Of a stretch of DNA of 64,000 nucleotides, positions 61,001-64,000 are shown in pieces. The stretch's first letter is position 1. Each line of letters opens with the position of its first letter. Made by a program: the position numbers and the translations under genes. This DNA is from Elusimicrobiota bacterium (lineage in GTDB: Bacteria; Elusimicrobiota; Elusimicrobia; UBA1565; UBA9628): contig JACPOW010000011.1 of assembly GCA_016191335.1 (NCBI GenBank), positions 1 to 64,000 on the forward strand. Reading direction: 5' to 3'. Under the pieces are notes generated by a model. The model was not told the DNA's origin. It did no database searches and saw only the letters and a program-made list of their open reading frames with translations.

Positions 61001-62052
61001 CGTTCCGGACCGGGACGTCCAGCCGAACCAGCGTCCAGGTCGGCATCAAGCTTGCCCGCCTTCTTGAGCTTCCCGAAGAGGAATTCGCCGGCCGCGTCCG
61101 CGAGCTGGAAGGCGACGTCCTCTTCCGGCGGCTCATTCATGCCAAGGTGATCTCGGTCCAACCCTACGCCGGCGCGGGTTTCATGGCGCAACGGTTCGGG
61201 GGGTGGGGGCTTCGGACCGCCAGCGACGGCATCCCGGCCGCGCTCGATGGGCAAGGAGACCTGGCCCAACTCCTCCAGAAGGTCGGCGAGAAACTGTTCC
61301 AGGAGTGCTTCCTGAGCGACGAGGGTTATTCGGACGAGGAACGGGCGCGCCTGTGCCGGATCTCTAAAGACGAGGCCGGGCGGCTGCGCGAGTTGGTCAA
61401 CAGCCTCTACGTCCAAGCCGAGTTCGACGGAGCCGCGTCGTCCGCCGCGCCCACGAAGACTTACAGCGCGGTTGCGGGGATCACGGTGGAGAAGGGGAAA
61501 CCGGGCCTTGCCTTCTTCAATCGTCAGATTTGGAAAGGACGCTACCAAGTCGATGAGGACAAGAGCCGACGGATGCTCGAATCGCTCCCAGCGGCGGAAG
61601 CGCGTCGGCTGGAGGGGTTCCTTCGGGATATTGGGCTTCTTGACCGCCGCAAGAGCACGCTCTACCGCGTCCTCGAAGCTCTGATCGAGGCCCAGGCCCC
61701 GTTCTTTGTAAGCAGCGAGCCAGGCAAACGCCGCGCCATGACCCAGCGTGAGCTCTCGGACAAGCTCGACATCACGCCGAGCGTCCTCAACCGGCTGATC
61801 TCCAACAAGTCGGTCCAGCTTCCTTGGGGGCTGGAGGCCCCGATGAAGACCCTCTTGCCCAGCCGGAAGTCCTTGATCCGGGACCGCCTATACGATCTTG
61901 TCCACGCGTATCCGGACGCGACGGACGAGAACCTATGCCGAAAGATCGACCGCCTGTACGGTGTCGAACTCTCCAGCAGATCCATCGCGCAGTATCGAGT
62001 CGAGTTGGGCATTGGCGGTCTTCGCAAGCGGCGGAAGATGACGAGGGGGTAG
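60997..62052 (+). CDS. Divergent sigma54 (RpoN-like) factor
   Basis: The 351-residue protein is shorter than RpoN (~450-500). N-terminal VGIKLARLLELPEEEFAGRV is a poor but recognisable region I (..QQ.I.LLQ.s..EL...). Residues ~165-235 (KGRYQVDEDKSRRML ... YRVLEALIEAQAPFF) align with the core-binding region. MTQRELSDKLDITPSVLNRL then SNKSVQLPWGLEAPM match the sigma54 HTH (LT..EVA...G.HESTVSR..SNK...TPRG). The C-terminus LSSRSIAQYRVELGI is a degenerate RpoN box (canonical ARRTVAKYR). The RpoN box reads the -24 element, so these substitutions predict an altered -24 sequence. It overlaps the previous gene by ATGA and is followed after 3 nt by a secreted protein. Confidence 0.85.
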   Translation: MTFRTGTSSRTSVQVGIKLARLLELPEEEFAGRVRELEGDVLFRRLIHAKVISVQPYAGAGFMAQRFGGWGLRTASDGIPAALDGQGDLAQLLQKVGEKLFQECFLSDEGYSDEERARLCRISKDEAGRLRELVNSLYVQAEFDGAASSAAPTKTYSAVAGITVEKGKPGLAFFNRQIWKGRYQVDEDKSRRMLESLPAAEARRLEGFLRDIGLLDRRKSTLYRVLEALIEAQAPFFVSSEPGKRRAMTQRELSDKLDITPSVLNRLISNKSVQLPWGLEAPMKTLLPSRKSLIRDRLYDLVHAYPDATDENLCRKIDRLYGVELSSRSIAQYRVELGIGGLRKRRKMTRG

Positions 62053-62055
62053 TCT

Positions 62056-63279
62056 ATGCAGATGCGTCTAAGGCTGCCGTTCACTATCAGCCTCGCTGTG
62101 TGGGGAATGCTTGGTGTCGGCCTCATGGCGAACGCGGACGAACCCTTGCCGGCGGTCGCCCAAGACAAGGGGGTCCTCCTCGACCGCCTGATTTTGGCAG
62201 GCCTGGAGGACCCGGCTCTGACCTTCGAGGGGGCGAACGTCCTATTGAACTCCGGGTTTTTCGACAAGCCGCTGCGAGACGCCGCATTCGGTCGCAAGAC
62301 CTGCGATGAACTCGACCCCGCTACAACCAGCGACGATTATAGGACCGACCGGATAAAATCCGCCGGTGACTATGCCCGGAGGATTGCGCGCCAGGACGCT
62401 TCGCATACGACCGAACTGCCCGAGAGCGAGGACTACCCGCGTCAAGCGGCAGCGTCTTTTGCTCGACTGCTCGAAGAGATCCGCGACTCCGGGGGTTTGA
62501 ACGCGATCGACGGGATTCTGTCATCACCCGGGCTTGTCTTATTCCTGCTCGATCCGGAAGAGGCGGGTTATTGCCGCCGCGTCGCGGCTGGGTCCGTGGA
62601 GGATAGGCTTTCTCAATCGCACGAGTTAAAACGGACCGGGGTTCGCCGGTTGGAACGTCTTGAGACAAGCGAGTCGGCGACCATTACCCTCTACCTTTAC
62701 CGGCCTCGGCGTTTGGTCGATTCCATTCAGAGAGCGTCTCGCGATCCGTCGCCGCCCGGCGCAGACGAACTCCGGGGACGGCTGGCCGACTACGCGGCCC
62801 GCATGACGCCGCTGGAACGGTTCGTTCGGGCGAATGTCGGCACGCGCGATCAGCATTCATCTCCGAAAGCCAAGTCGCGCACTGAGAATGTTTTGGACGA
62901 CCCTCGAAACCGCCTACCCTCCGAGTTGAAGTACGAACTGCAGATGAATATGCCAATCGAAATGGTCGCTCTGCGCCGAGAAATTACCGGGGGTAAGCGC
63001 CGCCCCTCCTTCAGCGAGGATCAATGGCGGGCGTTGGAACTCCTCACAACTTCTTGCGCGAAGTTGAGTAAAGCCCAGGATTTCTTCGTCCTCCGGATTG
63101 TGACCGATCCCGCGACGACGGACGGTCGCTACATATCGAGGCTTGGAGACGATCGTCTCGTCGGGGTCTCGATTCAGCTCGCCTTGCTCAACCGTGTCGC
63201 CCACCTTGACCTTAAGAAGTCGCGCCCGCAACGCCGCGAGCTGGATTTTCTTTGCTCCGCGGTCGCCGCGGTAAAATAG
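62056..63279 (+). CDS. Secreted hypothetical protein in the sigma54-like operon
   Basis: The 407-residue protein begins with a signal peptide (MQMRLRLPFTISLAVWGML, cleavage near ANADE). The mature part is helical and charged, without motifs that I recognise; it has two Cys around residues 90 and 180 and a hydrophobic patch (GILSSPGLVLFLLDPEEAG). The start is 3 nt after the sigma54-like stop, so it is the last gene of the four-gene operon. Its role is unknown; an exported member could be the input or target of the sensory cascade. Confidence 0.8.
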   Translation: MQMRLRLPFTISLAVWGMLGVGLMANADEPLPAVAQDKGVLLDRLILAGLEDPALTFEGANVLLNSGFFDKPLRDAAFGRKTCDELDPATTSDDYRTDRIKSAGDYARRIARQDASHTTELPESEDYPRQAAASFARLLEEIRDSGGLNAIDGILSSPGLVLFLLDPEEAGYCRRVAAGSVEDRLSQSHELKRTGVRRLERLETSESATITLYLYRPRRLVDSIQRASRDPSPPGADELRGRLADYAARMTPLERFVRANVGTRDQHSSPKAKSRTENVLDDPRNRLPSELKYELQMNMPIEMVALRREITGGKRRPSFSEDQWRALELLTTSCAKLSKAQDFFVLRIVTDPATTDGRYISRLGDDRLVGVSIQLALLNRVAHLDLKKSRPQRRELDFLCSAVAAVK

Positions 63280-63327
63280 ACGGCAACCTCCGCAATCGCG
63301 TCAGACGCTCGTTTAAACGCCTAGCCG

Positions 63328-63528
63328 ATGGCCGGGACGATTTTAGTCTCTATTGTTGTGACCATTGCGGGCTTGTTTGCACAGAACGCCGGGGCGCCGC
63401 TATCGCCCATGGGCACTCTAAACGGGACTCAGCTGTCGACCGAGAACTCCGTGCCCATGTACGGAGACAGTTTCAGTACAATTCGATCCGATTGCGGCAG
63501 GCGAAGTGCTAGCGGCTCAGGAGGGTAA
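63328..63528 (+). CDS. Possible small secreted peptide, weak call
   Basis: A 66-codon frame whose product starts with a hydrophobic segment (MAGTILVSIVVTIAGLFAQN) and continues as a polar Ser/Gly-rich tail. It ends one base before the ATG of the zinc-ribbon gene, with the next gene's AGGAGG inside its last codons. No Shine-Dalgarno is visible. It may be a real translated leader or chance. Confidence 0.3.
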   Translation: MAGTILVSIVVTIAGLFAQNAGAPLSPMGTLNGTQLSTENSVPMYGDSFSTIRSDCGRRSASGSGG

Positions 63529-63720
63529 ATGGGAACAGAATTCAATCAATGCCCAAATTGCGACCACACCGTCTCAGGCGGTATTCTTAGCGGTAGCCAT
63601 TTTGAAATCTTTGAATGCAAAGATTGTGAGACATGCTACTGTTGGAAATGCGGCTCAGATCGATGCCCTGATTGTGGTTCCAAGAGCAGGAAAGTTGTTG
63701 GAGAAGTGTGGAAGAAATAG
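63529..63720 (+). CDS. Small zinc-ribbon protein
   Basis: The 63-residue protein is well supported by AGGAGG 5 nt before ATG. Four CxxC-type knuckles (CPNC, CKDCETC, CWKC, CPDC) predict two zinc sites; the rest is short and polar, and no catalytic domain is fused. Such proteins serve as small nucleic-acid or protein adaptors. The base composition is AT-rich compared with the genes upstream, as is the sequence after it, so a different genomic segment may start near here. Confidence 0.75.
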   Translation: MGTEFNQCPNCDHTVSGGILSGSHFEIFECKDCETCYCWKCGSDRCPDCGSKSRKVVGEVWKK

Positions 63721-63742
63721 TCCGTCAACATTACTGAATAGC

Positions 63743-64000
63743 ATGGTAAGCACGATTGCATCCAAGTTTGAGAAGGCGAAAGTTGCGGCTCTGGAAGCGA
63801 CATCGTTGTTCACGAATGCTGGGGAGCCCTACCACGGGCCAGTGAATCCAGTGGGGATCATATCTTGGGATACCGTAGCTCCTGATCATCTTGCTGCCGG
63901 CTATAAGCCGTCCCAGTTCTATCTCATTGTCGCGGAGCATGTCCCGTTACACGACTTCTCCCTAATCGGGTGCGATGACGATGATGACGGCGGTTATCCC
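63743..64000 (+). CDS. Start of a hypothetical protein cut by the window edge
   Basis: From ATG 63,743 the frame stays open for 86 codons to the window end. The product begins MVSTIASKFEKAKVAALEA and reaches an acidic run (GCDDDDDGGYP). No ribosome site is evident and no family is recognised. A 69-codon frame on the opposite strand covers the same bases, but this frame is longer and co-directional with the zinc-ribbon gene. Confidence 0.5.
   Translation, partial: MVSTIASKFEKAKVAALEATSLFTNAGEPYHGPVNPVGIISWDTVAPDHLAAGYKPSQFYLIVAEHVPLHDFSLIGCDDDDDGGYP

Noticed and set aside
63731..63940. 69-codon minus-strand frame near the window end
   Set aside because: It has no ribosome site and overlaps a longer plus-strand frame that continues beyond the window.
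1..64000. tRNA or rRNA genes
   Set aside because: I saw no cloverleaf with a T-loop consensus (GGTTCRAATCC-type) and no rRNA-like sequence on either strand, though I could not run a search.

Overview
The window reads as a GC-rich chromosome segment from a Gram-negative, probably uncultured bacterium. A PorV/PorQ-type outer-membrane barrel, giant secreted OmpL47/TIG/FN3 proteins with a type IX-like C-terminal domain, many orphan receiver proteins and RiPP-type genes suggest an Elusimicrobiota-like lineage. That placement is inference; no rRNA or tRNA is present to confirm it.

Layout. 1-1.2 kb: a transposase remnant and a complete IS5-type element with terminal repeats and a target duplication. 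1.2-6.4 kb: a secreted Rhs/YD-repeat protein with a variable C-terminal toxin-like tail, a translationally coupled immunity candidate, and an OmpR-type response regulator. The promoters of the Rhs gene and of the giant gene on the other side of the regulator share a 26-bp block with one mismatch. 6.5-42.8 kb: two giant surface-protein genes made of the same modules. The first is broken by an out-of-frame deletion near 22,050. The second carries an N-terminal membrane domain, a phospholipase C-like domain, eleven tandem TIG domains, a ZU5-like domain and a T9SS/FlgD-like tail, and is coupled to a PorV-like gene.

42.8-48.7 kb: a small conserved-looking protein, a GT-C-like membrane protein, two paralogous single-domain response regulators, and between them a DNA-binding protein combining alpha-CTD-like, sigma-region-4-like and HARE-like helix-turn-helix domains. 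48.7-53.6 kb: a minus-strand operon of a 47-residue peptide, a family-5 peptide-binding protein, a YcaO enzyme and a hybrid histidine kinase. It is preceded by a structured RNA of which a second copy precedes a gene at 48,146. 53.6-57 kb: a TPR lipoprotein-like or secreted protein, a small secreted protein and an MFS exporter. 57-59.3 kb: a second RiPP-type cluster (B12-binding radical SAM enzyme, 47-residue precursor, exporter). 59.4-63.3 kb: an operon of a GAFTGA-containing sigma54 activator, a small DHp-like protein, a divergent sigma54 factor and a secreted protein.

Most notable result. The divergent sigma54 has a degenerate RpoN box. Three promoters in the window (two response regulators and the radical-SAM RiPP operon) share a motif with exact -24/-12 spacing but altered -24 and -12 bases. 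I infer a dedicated alternative sigma54 regulon. The second notable result is the duplicated RNA element: its closing stem covaries between copies and overlaps the 5' arm of an intrinsic terminator, the arrangement of a transcriptional riboswitch or attenuator. It controls the YcaO peptide operon and one orphan gene.
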